Of a stretch of 40,927 nt of DNA, positions 9,153-17,391 are shown piece by piece. The position numbers and the translations under genes are program-made. Origin of the DNA: Coemansia sp. RSA 1804. Its lineage: Eukaryota; Kickxellomycota; Kickxellomycetes; Kickxellales; Kickxellaceae. The stretch covers positions 1-40,927 of the forward strand of contig JANBTH010000068.1 in assembly GCA_027578815.1 (NCBI GenBank). The letters run 5' to 3'. Position 1 is the stretch's first letter. Each line of letters starts with the position of its first letter. Under the pieces are notes generated by a model. That model made no database searches. It saw only the letters and a program-made list of their open reading frames with translations, and was not told where the DNA came from.

Positions 9153-10556
9153 TTAGAAGTAGGAACGGGCCTTGATAGGAGCACCCAGGCGGAAAGCGGC
9201 GGTTGGAGTAATCGCAGCGCGATGTTCGGCGGTAACCACAACAGTCTTGACATTAACCGAGGGAGCGGGTTCGGCCTTCTCTTCTTCCGGATTGACAGTC
9301 ACGACAATGGTGGCAATGTTAGGAGTAGCAGCAATGGGCTCCTCCTCATTCTCCGTTGTGGAGTAGGTGACAGTGTCCGAAGTGGGCTCACTTGTTGATT
9401 CCTCTGAAGACTCTTCTGAAGAGGGCTCCTCTGAGGTAGGCTCCTCCGAAGTAGGCTCTTCTGAGGTAGGCTCTTCCGAGGTAGGCTCTTCTGAGGTAGG
9501 CTCTTCCGAGGTAGGCTCTTCTGAGGTAGGCTCGGTCGATTCCTCCGAAGACTCTTCCGAGCTTGGCTCGCTTGATTCCTCCGAGGAGGACTCGGGGGTG
9601 GTGCTATAGTTCTCATCCTCAGCCTGTCTCTTGGCAAGATAAGTGGATTTTTCCTCGCTGGAAGAAGCAGCAGCATAAGATGATGAAGAAGAAGAAGAAG
9701 AGGAGGAGGTCGGCTGGCTTGCGGGAGTGGTTTCTGGCTCCTCCAAACTAGAAACCAGCGTTGGCAGTCTTGGCTCAGCAACAGAGCTGGCTTGGAAGGT
9801 AGGTTCGGGTTCAACTTCTGAGGAAGATTCAATCGAGCTTGAGTAGGTGGTAGGAATCTCCGAGCTCGACGGGACAACCGGCTCTGGCACTTCCGAGGGG
9901 AGTCTGGGTTCTGAGGCAATGCTTGGAATAAACGTAGGCACAGGAACAATGCTCTCTATGGTGGCCTCTCCAGGCTCTTCTGTGGTGGGTTCGGCTGAGG
10001 ATTCCTCAGAAGAAGAGGGTTCTGCGGGACTGGCGTAAGACGCGGAAGTCACAGGCTCTTCTGGTTCGGCCAAACTCGAGATTACTGGTGGAAGTATAGG
10101 CTCTGCAACCGAGCTGGCCTGAAAGGTAGGCTCAGGAACCTCCTCTTCCGAAGAGGACGCCTCGACAACTTCCTCTGAGCTGGATTCAACGGATTCCTCT
10201 GAGCTGGACTCTACAACTTCCTCTGAGCTCGATTCCACAACTTCCTCTGAGCTTGATTCCACAACTTCCTCTGAGCTCGATTCCACAACTTCCTCTGAGC
10301 TGGACTCAGTGCTTGATTCAGAAGTGGAGTATTCAGTGCTCTCAGCAACAGTAGGATAGGAGTCGCCGTCAGCCAGTCTCCTAACAAAGCCAGCGCGGTT
10401 TCTAATGGAAGGAGGAACGGATTCAACGGCTGCGACAACAACAACCTCGGCAGACACTGGAGCGAATGATCCGTCCGAGTTAGCGGCGTGATTCAGCGAA
10501 TCTTTGCCAAGAACAGCAAGAGCGAGAAGAGCAAAGGTTCCGTATTTGGCAATCAT
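9153..10556 (-). CDS. Secreted Ser/Glu-rich tandem-repeat protein with dibasic sites
   Basis: The protein has 467 residues. A signal peptide spans residues 1 to ~17 (MIAKYGTFALLALAVLG). The body is low complexity: an ESSSEEVV octamer repeated about six times (about 84-138), a TSEEP pentamer about seven times (about 344-378), and a duplicated block starting EPTFQASSVAEP at 142 and 251. Two dibasic sites fit Kex2-type processing: R59-R60 before 'LADGDSYPTV', and K309-R310 before 'QAEDENYSTT'. Each is followed by a similar acidic/Tyr/Ser segment. The C-terminal ~60 residues are of normal complexity ('IATIVVTVNPEEEKAEP', 'VKTVVVTAEHRAAITP') and end 'IKARSYF'. No GPI signal is seen. It is probably an extracellular or wall matrix protein, heavily phospho- or glyco-modified; function unknown. 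A TATATAAAG lies ~37 bp before the ATG. Confidence 0.8.
   Translation of the reverse strand: MIAKYGTFALLALAVLGKDSLNHAANSDGSFAPVSAEVVVVAAVESVPPSIRNRAGFVRRLADGDSYPTVAESTEYSTSESSTESSSEEVVESSSEEVVESSSEEVVESSSEEVVESSSEESVESSSEEVVEASSSEEEVPEPTFQASSVAEPILPPVISSLAEPEEPVTSASYASPAEPSSSEESSAEPTTEEPGEATIESIVPVPTFIPSIASEPRLPSEVPEPVVPSSSEIPTTYSSSIESSSEVEPEPTFQASSVAEPRLPTLVSSLEEPETTPASQPTSSSSSSSSSSYAAASSSEEKSTYLAKRQAEDENYSTTPESSSEESSEPSSEESSEESTEPTSEEPTSEEPTSEEPTSEEPTSEEPTSEEPTSEEPSSEESSEESTSEPTSDTVTYSTTENEEEPIAATPNIATIVVTVNPEEEKAEPAPSVNVKTVVVTAEHRAAITPTAAFRLGAPIKARSYF
9418..9533. repeat. 15-bp tandem array encoding TSEEP
   Basis: About seven 15-bp units of GAGGTAGGCTCTTCY (plus strand), with mostly synonymous differences. 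They are in frame with the minus-strand Ser/Glu-rich protein. Confidence 0.85.
10163..10312. repeat. 24-bp tandem array encoding ESSSEEVV
   Basis: About six 24-bp units with core ACAACTTCCTCTGAGCTCGA lie in frame with the minus-strand protein. The last units (toward 10163) have diverged. Confidence 0.85.
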
Positions 10557-11750
10557 CTTTTATGTTTTGTTTTATCGCCGCAGATGTCTTCTTTATATAA
10601 AGTGTTAGACGTAGGAAATGGGTGATATGGTAAATAAAAAAGTGTTTCTAGATAATATCAGAAAGGTTGTTACTCTAAGTTCTTGTGAAGAAAAAACAAT
10701 AGCTATTAATAAGATTTCAAGTTTAGATTTAGCTGGGCAATAAAACAAGCCGAGGGAACCGGGGCGAGTGTATTTATATCAGCCAGATAAAGGGAGATAT
10801 TGGATGACTTGTATAGTCTGGAATAATGTTGTATCCATTTCTTGCATCTTCCAACGCAATATTGGGATAATATGCTAGTTTTTCTACTACAAGTATAAAA
10901 GATGCTCTAGAATAATTAATACGAAAAATGCATAAAAAGGGAATAATTTTATCATTCAGCAACAATATAATACAAGTAAGTGAGGTTGGGGAAATTGTGT
11001 CTGGAATATAAAAGCCAAAGTGTTGCATAAGTAGAAACATACAACTTTTTATTCCATTTCAAAATAAAGCGGGGGGAGAGGGCGAAATGGTGGTGACTGA
11101 CCTGGATCCAAACACCTAGTCAATGTCCCACATTAACTATTTTGTCTTATAAGCAGACAAACAAGAGAGAAGAGTGTGGTTATGCAAAACAGAGCGTAGC
11201 CCCCTCTCCTCCCTAGGCCACTCTTTCTAGGGAGAAGGAAAGAAATAGAGGAAAGGGTGACTGTGTTGGCTTGCATATCTCCAGAGATCAGACGCAATGG
11301 CTGAAAAATAGAAAATAAAGGGCGTGGAAGCGTCCAGAACGTGCTAAAAATATTGTAAGCATTGTACAGGCTGAAACACAGAGAAGGGGTCATCCGCCGC
11401 GCTACTCTCGTCATTTGCATAAACGGAGGAACTAGCAACGGCGGTCTCGCCTTGAAGTCTGTCTGTCTGCCAGTTGAGAAATAATATGAGTTGATCCATG
11501 TGGCTGATTTAGATCTAATCACCCGATGTTATTGTTGCTCTGAACAACGCATACATTTAATGCCAAGTGCGTCCTTTTCAGCAATCCACAACAAAAAGAG
11601 AGCGGCAAATCTCTCAGCTGCACACGCATCTCTTTCTTCCTTTTAAAATCAGCGCTCGGCTTTTTTTATTGGCAATTATTCACTGCTCATCGTGCGTTGC
11701 TGTCTTCTGGGGGCTACCAATTACCAAAATACCATCAAAACTATTCCGAG
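10557..11750. other. intergenic between divergent genes
   Basis: The stretch is 1.2 kb between the divergently transcribed Ser/Glu-rich gene and OST1. Apart from the TATA box above, it holds AT-rich sequence and a purine-rich block at about 11200-11330. A 129-codon minus frame at 11133-11522 begins at GTG and has a composition I do not trust as a gene. Confidence 0.5.
10592..10601 (-). promoter_or_regulatory. TATA box of the Ser/Glu-rich gene
   Basis: TATATAAAG reads on the minus strand about 37 bp before ATG 10556. This implies a very short leader. Confidence 0.55.
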
Positions 11751-13220
11751 ATGAAGCCAGCGGGCATGCATTTCCCATGCGTGGCAGCGCTATGCCTTAT
11801 GCTCTTTGCTCGCACGCTGGAGGCGTCAGGACTAGTCAACACTAACATGATCCGCACAGTACGACTGACACAGCTTCCGTTTGTGCACGAGCAGGTGGGC
11901 GTGGTCGTGCAGAATGAGCACGCAAGCAAGGCCTTCAAGACGTACACGGCGCTGGTGGACGATGAGAAGGCGACGCATCTGGCATCGATCAAAGTGCACG
12001 AGCGTAAGAGCGGAGCGGAGCTGGAGACAGTGCAGGTGGACGGCGGCAGATACCGGGCAACGCTTCGGCGGGCGCTGCAGCCGGGCGAGAAGATCAGCCT
12101 GAACATCGAGACAGTCTTTGTCAACACCGTGGATGCGCGGCCGGCGCGCGTGAAGCAGACGGAGGACCAGTTCTGGGAGTGGGCGGATGCGCCGCTGGTT
12201 CCGTCGGCCTACGCTACACGCAAGCAGAAGACAACGGTGCATGTGCCATCTAGAGAAGCAGCAACCACGTTTGGGCCGTACTTTGACTCGAACGCCAACA
12301 CGACACAGATCAGCGTAGCGTTTAAGAGCAACAACGAGCAGCTGGAGGCGCTCACGCATCGGCGCGAGTACCTTGTCAGCCATTGGGCCGACGACCTCAA
12401 TGTGCTGGAGCATTACCAGCTGCGCAGCCGTGCGCCGGAGAACGACGGGCCGTTTGACAAGGTAGCGCAGACGGTGTCAAAGTACATGAAGGTGCGGGAC
12501 AACTTTGTCAAGACGCTGCTGGTCAAGGTGCCGGCCGATGCGCGCGAGATGTATGTGGTGGACGAGATTGGCAACGTATCGACATCGGCGGTGTCGGGAC
12601 GGCGGCATCGCGCGGCCGAGGACGGCGGCTCATTCAAGATCATGCAGCTCCGGCCGCGGTACCCGCTCCTCGGCGGCTGGAACTACACGTGGTGGCACGG
12701 CTACAGTGTTCCGCTCTCATCGCATCTGCGGACCCAGGGCGCGCGGCATCGCCTCAAGGTGCCGTTTGTCGGCTCGATTGCCGGATGCGCGGCGGCCGAT
12801 GACCAGCTGTCGGTGGCGATGGCCGAGCGCCAGAACACGGCTGTTGCAGCCTACGAGTTGCGTGTGGTGCTTCCCGAGGGCGCAGCCAACATCGATGTCA
12901 GAATGTCGCTGGCGGCCGACAGTGTGCGGAGGCAGCCGTTCTCCTACTACTTTGACTCCTCGGGCCGCACCGTCGTTGTCATCAAGCGTCGCAATCTGCC
13001 TCCGGATGCTGCGCACCAGAGCGTTCTGGTTATGTACGACTACTCTGTGCTTTCGCTCTGGCAGAAGCCGCTGGTGATAGCTACTGCCATCTTTGCGCTG
13101 TTTATGCTTGGATCGGCTGTCAACCGCCTGCACTTTGGACTGGCAGGGAAGAGCCACAAGAAGAAGAACAAGAAGCAGCAACAGCAGCAACAGGAGAAGA
13201 CATTGGATAATTCTAACTAG
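11751..13220 (+). CDS. OST1: Oligosaccharyltransferase subunit OST1 (ribophorin I)
   Basis: The protein has 489 residues, close to yeast Ost1 (476). It is a subunit of the ER oligosaccharyltransferase that moves the lipid-linked glycan onto Asn-X-Ser/Thr. The signal peptide is MKPAGMHFPCVAALCLMLFA, cleaved near LEA-SG. Family signatures are 'FVNTVDARPARVKQTEDQF', 'VPSREAATTFGPYFDS', 'YLVSHWADDLNVLEHY', and 'LRPRYPLLGGWNYTWWHGY', the most diagnostic ribophorin I motif. A single C-terminal membrane helix (about 440-457, 'LVIATAIFALFMLGSAV') is followed by a lysine-rich, polyQ cytosolic tail that yeast lacks in this form. ATG 11751 is the first in frame; the upstream TTG at 11697 was rejected. 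Another Met at residue 6 could also serve. No intron is needed. Confidence 0.93.
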   Translation: MKPAGMHFPCVAALCLMLFARTLEASGLVNTNMIRTVRLTQLPFVHEQVGVVVQNEHASKAFKTYTALVDDEKATHLASIKVHERKSGAELETVQVDGGRYRATLRRALQPGEKISLNIETVFVNTVDARPARVKQTEDQFWEWADAPLVPSAYATRKQKTTVHVPSREAATTFGPYFDSNANTTQISVAFKSNNEQLEALTHRREYLVSHWADDLNVLEHYQLRSRAPENDGPFDKVAQTVSKYMKVRDNFVKTLLVKVPADAREMYVVDEIGNVSTSAVSGRRHRAAEDGGSFKIMQLRPRYPLLGGWNYTWWHGYSVPLSSHLRTQGARHRLKVPFVGSIAGCAAADDQLSVAMAERQNTAVAAYELRVVLPEGAANIDVRMSLAADSVRRQPFSYYFDSSGRTVVVIKRRNLPPDAAHQSVLVMYDYSVLSLWQKPLVIATAIFALFMLGSAVNRLHFGLAGKSHKKKNKKQQQQQQEKTLDNSN

Positions 13221-13372
13221 GTAGAGAGTGCTATGAGGTTCTCTAGTTTTTTCATTATGTTGGTCACCATCGTCATTATCGGTTTATCTTTATTTGTACC
13301 GGACATTTAGTCCTTGCATGGATCTACATGAAATAGAGTGTCGCAAAGCTAAGCAAAATCAGAGCATTCCAT

Positions 13373-13588
13373 TCAGGGGCCAACGCCGACACAGCCCCAG
13401 TTCCGTGGGTCGTAGGTCGGGCAGAGCGGATCGACTAATGGCGGCGGTGGTGGAATTGAAGCTGAAGCGGAAGATGACGATGACGATGACGATGACGATG
13501 AAGCTCTGGCTGGCGGCTTGCATGCGCCAAGGCCAGCGACAAGGAGGAGGAGGAGGAGGAAGAGGGGCTTTCTTGCGTCCATTTGCAT
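13373..13588 (-). CDS. Candidate small secreted Ser-rich peptide
   Basis: The frame is 71 residues from ATG 13588. A very clear signal peptide (MQMDARKPLFLLLLLLVAGLG) is followed by 'ACKPPARA', an 11-Ser run that shades into SASAS, 'IPPPPP', and a compact end 'DPLCPTYDPRNWGCVGVGP' with two cysteines seven or so residues apart from the Tyr. This order (signal peptide, spacer, short Cys-bearing C-terminus) is typical of small secreted or wall-bound fungal peptides. The Ser run comes from an imperfect TCATCG trinucleotide array that would be length-variable. It lies tail to tail with OST1. The alternative is chance, since short hydrophobic ORFs arise from C/T-rich DNA, but the conserved-looking end argues for a gene. 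Confidence 0.5.
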   Translation of the reverse strand: MQMDARKPLFLLLLLLVAGLGACKPPARASSSSSSSSSSSASASIPPPPPLVDPLCPTYDPRNWGCVGVGP

Positions 13589-14026
13589 CGTGAGGAATCT
13601 TTTTTTGTTCAGAAGAGAGAGAGAGAGAAAGGCGCAAGCCAGAAACAGAGCAGAAGAAAGTACGTGACAAAAGGAGAATGATTGACAGAAGGGGGAGAAT
13701 TGGAGAACAAAGCGAGATTATCTTTATTCTATCCAGACACAATATACGGCACGTGCACAGATCCTAGACCCTAGTCTGACTTTTTGTCGCAGCCTCTGTT
13801 GCTTGGCAAGAAAAAGCAAGCACTGTTGTTGTCAGCAACTGAAACGCGTCACCAATGTGTTGTTTATTTTAGCACCACATTCTTGCCCTTCTTATTTCTA
13901 CTCTTTTATTATATTATTATATTACTTTTATTGGCCACCCTGCATTCTATTTCTATATCTACTTCTATATCTATATCTATTTCTATTTCTGGGTCTTCTC
14001 TTGCAACGCTACAACAAACAGCAGGA
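13589..14026. other. intergenic with divergent leaders and simple repeats
   Basis: It holds a GA-rich run at about 13613-13630 upstream of the small-peptide candidate and a pyrimidine-rich leader before the DUF1295 gene. The frame of the latter is open upstream of its ATG but without another ATG, and it reads mostly through the TCTATA repeat. Confidence 0.5.
13945..13990. repeat. (TCTATA/TCTATT)n tandem repeat in a leader
   Basis: About seven 6-bp units of TTCTAT and TCTATA end ~37 bp before the ATG at 14027, inside the presumed 5' UTR. Confidence 0.75.
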
Positions 14027-15046
14027 ATGATAGACAGTCTTTTGCGCAGCTTTCCTCTTGACGCAGCGGAGCACAGCGCTGTGGGCGCGCTGTTCTGGGC
14101 AACAGTGTGCGGCAGCTGGGGCCTGACGCTCGTGCGCATTGCAGGCAGACGCAACTACTCGATAGTCGACCGCCTGTGGCCGGCGCTTCCGTCGGTGTTT
14201 GTGCTCCAGTGGATGTCGCTTTTAGCGCCGCAACCACCGCAGCAGCAGCACCCAAAGCTGGTCTTCGTTGATCTGGGCAGCGCGGCCGGGCAGAAGGCGG
14301 CGGTTGCGCAGCTGCTCGTGTTTGCGTGGACGCTCCGGCTGACATTCAACAGCGTCAGGCGTGGCGACTACGCATGGGATGCGGAGGATTACAGGTGGGC
14401 GTATGTGCGCAGCTGGTTTGGCCGGCGCAGTGTTGTTGCGTGGGAGGTGTTCAATTTCCTGTTTATCTCGGTGTTCCAGATCTCGCTCCTGTACCTGCTG
14501 GTCAAGCCCGTGCGCAACCTGACCGTCTACGCAGCGGCAGTCAGTTCAATTCAGACCCAGAGCCCGGGGCACTCCGACCAGGGGTGGTCCACGGGGGAGA
14601 TCGCTCTAGCCGCCTCCATGGTTCTTCTTCTGGAGCTCGAGGCAGTCGCCGACAAGCAGCAGTACACCTTCCAGGCTGGCAAGAGGCAGAGCACAGCTGC
14701 CCAGGCGCCGGAGCACAAGGCGGGGTTCGTGCATACCGGGCTGTGGAGATTCAGCAGACATCCGAACGTCTTCTGCGAGCAGGCGTTCTGGCTCTGCATT
14801 GCTGTCTTCAGTGCGAAGGCCGCGTCGGTGTCGCTGTGCTCTTGGCAAAGCGCGTTCGAGTTCCTGACAGGGCCGGCAGTCCTGGTTGCCCTGATGTGGG
14901 GGTCCGTCGAGCTTACCGAGTCTATCTCCAGATCAAAGTACCCGCTGTACAGGGCCTACCAGATCAAAACCAGCAGACTGGTGCCGTGGCTTCCGTGGTC
15001 CAACGACAGGGTTACGGGCGAAGCTCATAAGCGTCTGGCATGCTGA
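14027..15046 (+). CDS. DUF1295 / steroid 5-alpha-reductase-like membrane protein
   Basis: The protein has 339 residues. Signatures of the DUF1295 family are 'RRNYSIVDRLWPALP' (41-55), 'LRLTFNSVRRGDYAWDAEDYRW' region (103-125, quoted here only as the site), and 'GLWRFSRHPNVFCEQ' (239-252). The last is the NAD(P)H-binding-type signature shared with isoprenylcysteine methyltransferases and steroid reductases. Several hydrophobic helices (about 15-35, 50-66, 92-105, 140-160, 192-206, 250-265, 280-300) mark it as a multi-pass ER or endomembrane protein. The substrate is not known; oxidoreduction of a lipid or sterol is inferred from family resemblance. ATG 14027 is the first ATG; the upstream TTG extension is translated repeat DNA. 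It converges on the mucin-like gene. Confidence 0.8.
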   Translation: MIDSLLRSFPLDAAEHSAVGALFWATVCGSWGLTLVRIAGRRNYSIVDRLWPALPSVFVLQWMSLLAPQPPQQQHPKLVFVDLGSAAGQKAAVAQLLVFAWTLRLTFNSVRRGDYAWDAEDYRWAYVRSWFGRRSVVAWEVFNFLFISVFQISLLYLLVKPVRNLTVYAAAVSSIQTQSPGHSDQGWSTGEIALAASMVLLLELEAVADKQQYTFQAGKRQSTAAQAPEHKAGFVHTGLWRFSRHPNVFCEQAFWLCIAVFSAKAASVSLCSWQSAFEFLTGPAVLVALMWGSVELTESISRSKYPLYRAYQIKTSRLVPWLPWSNDRVTGEAHKRLAC

Positions 15047-15315
15047 AATGTGGCAGCAGTGTCAGCGAAACGCGCACGAGTTGTAAGGATAGCTGGAGTG
15101 GATAGCATGGGGGGGTTTTATTATCAATGTAAACGACTGACGGTGAAAGAGATGAGATGAGATGAGATGAGATGAAATGAGATGAGCTGAGCTGAGCTGA
15201 GCTGAGCTGAGCTGAGCTAAGCTGTAATTGACCCCCGCATTGGATGGGAAACAAGGCGGGTAAGTGGTAGTGTTTTAATGCTGTTGCTGTTTATCATGGG
15301 AAAGGAGCGATTCTA
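15047..15315. other. 3' intergenic between convergent genes, with pentamer array
   Basis: The 269-bp gap is between the stops of the DUF1295 gene and the mucin-like gene. Most of it is the pentamer repeat. No terminator structure other than the repeat itself was seen. Confidence 0.6.
15149..15223. repeat. Two adjoining pentamer arrays, (GATGA)n then (GCTGA)n
   Basis: About seven GATGA units (one is GAAAT-like) are directly followed, in the same phase, by about seven GCTGA units. The two unit types differ at one base, so the second array is probably a spread variant of the first. Confidence 0.9.
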
Positions 15316-16308
15316 TTATGCCTCGTCCAGCTCGCGCAGCAGCGAGGGGTCGTTGCCAAGACGCTGCTGGCGAATAGCCATCTGCGGCCCACTGGATCCA
15401 GCTCCAGTGAGTGCAGCTCCGCCAGCAGACGACGACGAAGAAACGCCCGGCGCTCCTCCGGCATCGGCAGCACCGTAGAACGGCGCAGACGGCACATGCG
15501 ACGACAGTCTGTTGTTAGACACAGACGGATTAAAGTCAACAAACTCCGAGTAGTGGATCTTCTGCGCATACTGGGTCTTCTGCTTGTGTCGCCGCCAGAA
15601 CAGAAACCCTGCCACGGCGCCGATTACAACGGCTAGCGCGGCAATAACAATTCCCGCAATGGCTCCCGACGACAGTTTCGAGCCGCCGTTGCTGCCGCCA
15701 GCCGAGTCTTGCGTCTGCGCAGGATCTGTTGTTGGTTCGGTGGAGGCCGAGTCGTGCGACGATGTCTCCTGGCGGCCTGGAATCGTGGGCGACGGCGTGC
15801 TGGAGTCGGCTGGCGTTGTTGGCTGCGGCGAGTCGCTGCTGGCGGATGGCGTGGAGTGCATCGTGGTGTGTTCGCTGGCGGGGGAGGATGAGGGCTCGCT
15901 GGGCGATGTGGGGAACGAGGTGATTGTTGTTGTCGATGTGGAGGTGACTGTTTCGTCCGAAGGAGGCGGAGTTGTCGGCGTTGCTGTTTCTGGCGGCGAA
16001 GGAGTTGTAGGTGTTGTTGGTTCCGCCGGTGTTGTCGGAGTTTCCGGCGGCGTCGTCGGGTTGTCCGGCGATGTTGGTGACTGCTCGGTTGGCGACTGCT
16101 CTGGCGGCGTGTCGCTGCTTGGCGGGCTGCTTGTGGCGCTGGGGCTGAGACTAGGCGTATCGCTGGGCCCAGCATTTGCGTTGTCTGTCACAGCTGTCAC
16201 AGCTGTTATGTCTGGCGCGACCTGCTGCGCTCCCGCATTCTGTGCTGCCAGCGCCGCAAGAAGCGCTGTTGCCAACCACAGGCGTGCTGTCCACAGCGTT
16301 GTCTTCAT
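15316..16308 (-). CDS. Mucin-like single-pass cell-surface protein
   Basis: The protein has 330 residues. ATG 16308 starts a signal peptide (MKTTLWTARLWLATALLAALAAQNAGA). Residues ~30-210 are a Pro/Thr/Ser-rich, presumably O-mannosylated stalk with degenerate TTP, SPT and PETP repeats. A single membrane helix follows at about 215-238 ('GAIAGIVIAALAVVIGAVAGFLF'-type), then the stop-transfer 'WRRHKQKTQ' and a ~90-residue cytosolic tail with a Gly/Ser patch and the end 'LLRELDEA'. The layout matches fungal wall-stress sensors and signalling mucins (Mid2/Wsc/Msb2-like), but no Cys-rich WSC domain is present. The frame is open for another 127 codons upstream, but those residues bury the signal peptide and have no suitable function. 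A sensor role is inferred from architecture. Confidence 0.8.
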   Translation of the reverse strand: MKTTLWTARLWLATALLAALAAQNAGAQQVAPDITAVTAVTDNANAGPSDTPSLSPSATSSPPSSDTPPEQSPTEQSPTSPDNPTTPPETPTTPAEPTTPTTPSPPETATPTTPPPSDETVTSTSTTTITSFPTSPSEPSSSPASEHTTMHSTPSASSDSPQPTTPADSSTPSPTIPGRQETSSHDSASTEPTTDPAQTQDSAGGSNGGSKLSSGAIAGIVIAALAVVIGAVAGFLFWRRHKQKTQYAQKIHYSEFVDFNPSVSNNRLSSHVPSAPFYGAADAGGAPGVSSSSSAGGAALTGAGSSGPQMAIRQQRLGNDPSLLRELDEA

Positions 16309-17391
16309 GTCCTTTTCACTGCGAGGATAGGAGGAGCAGCCGGTGTATAAATAGAAAGAAAAGAATATATCAACAGAAAAGTGGAAATAATAGTGCAGAA
16401 ACCCAAGTGTCAAGAAGAAAAAAGAAAAGCAAGGAAAGGCAAAGAAGAGCTGTTTGGCATATCGCTGCGGAGAATGTAAATGTTTCTTTATTTCCTCGTT
16501 ATGCCCGTAGAAACAATAGGAATAATAACAAGTCCAACAGCTGAAATTACAACGGAAAACAAAACGCACTTTTATTAAATTGTCTTGATACTTCTTTACA
16601 TTCAATGCTATCTGTTTTTTTTCACTTTGTCTGCAAGCCAAGAGCCAACGGGAACTGGAAAATAAAAATGGATATAAAGTCTTCCGCACAAGAACAATAC
16701 AAAAAGAGAAGACAAAAGGTGGCGTACTTTTTTCTCTTTCCTTTAATTGTTCTCATCCTTTTCTTTCTCTCACTCAACAAACAGTGAAAAAAGGAAAATT
16801 TTTTGTTCTCTAAAGTCTGCTGAGTAACATCTTATGACGATAGCAGTGATAATATGGCTGGCACAGGACACAGCAGCAACAACGGCAGCTTCATCTACCT
16901 ACACAAATGCTTTCAGCTGCTCCGTGATAAGAGCCGAGTGCAAAAAAGGTATTGAACAGAAGCATTCCATTTTCTTCTTCTTTCGAAGCGGCAATTTAAA
17001 AAATTGCCAGTTTATTTTTAACTCTTCCCCAAAAATACTTGGATTTGCATCCTTCCATTCGAAATATCCAAGTCTATTTATAGACCCGGAGAGAACGGAA
17101 AAAACAGCAGCTGAAAAACGGCTGATGACGACAAAGGAAAAACAACACAGATGCTAATCAAATCCACCAACCGCGCATGCTGTAATCAATAATCGCTCTT
17201 GCTCTTAATTGTTGTGAGATTCTTATTCGGAAGAAAGAGCGCTTGACAACCTTTCATTAAAGGCACACGCCTTTTATCTTTTACCTCCTTTCCTCCTTTC
17301 TTCATCTGGTCTGCACGGAATTGCCAATCATTCAAACATTAACCATCCTATTGTTTATTTTCTTTTTCCCTCTCTCGCATTGAAGCAAAAG
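16309..17391. other. intergenic between divergent genes
   Basis: The stretch is 1.08 kb shared by the mucin-like gene (left) and the glucosidase II beta gene (right). There is a CAGCAGCAACAACGGCAGC stretch near 16869, A-rich sequence, and a pyrimidine-rich leader from 17270. A 107-codon plus frame at 16834 has an ATG but low-quality composition. No RNA gene was recognised. Confidence 0.5.

Noticed and set aside
11133..11522. 129-codon minus frame upstream of OST1
   Set aside because: It starts at GTG, has no domain or signal peptide, and lies in promoter DNA.
16834..17157. 107-codon plus frame upstream of GTB1
   Set aside because: It has an ATG but composition follows AT-rich promoter DNA, and no motif was seen.
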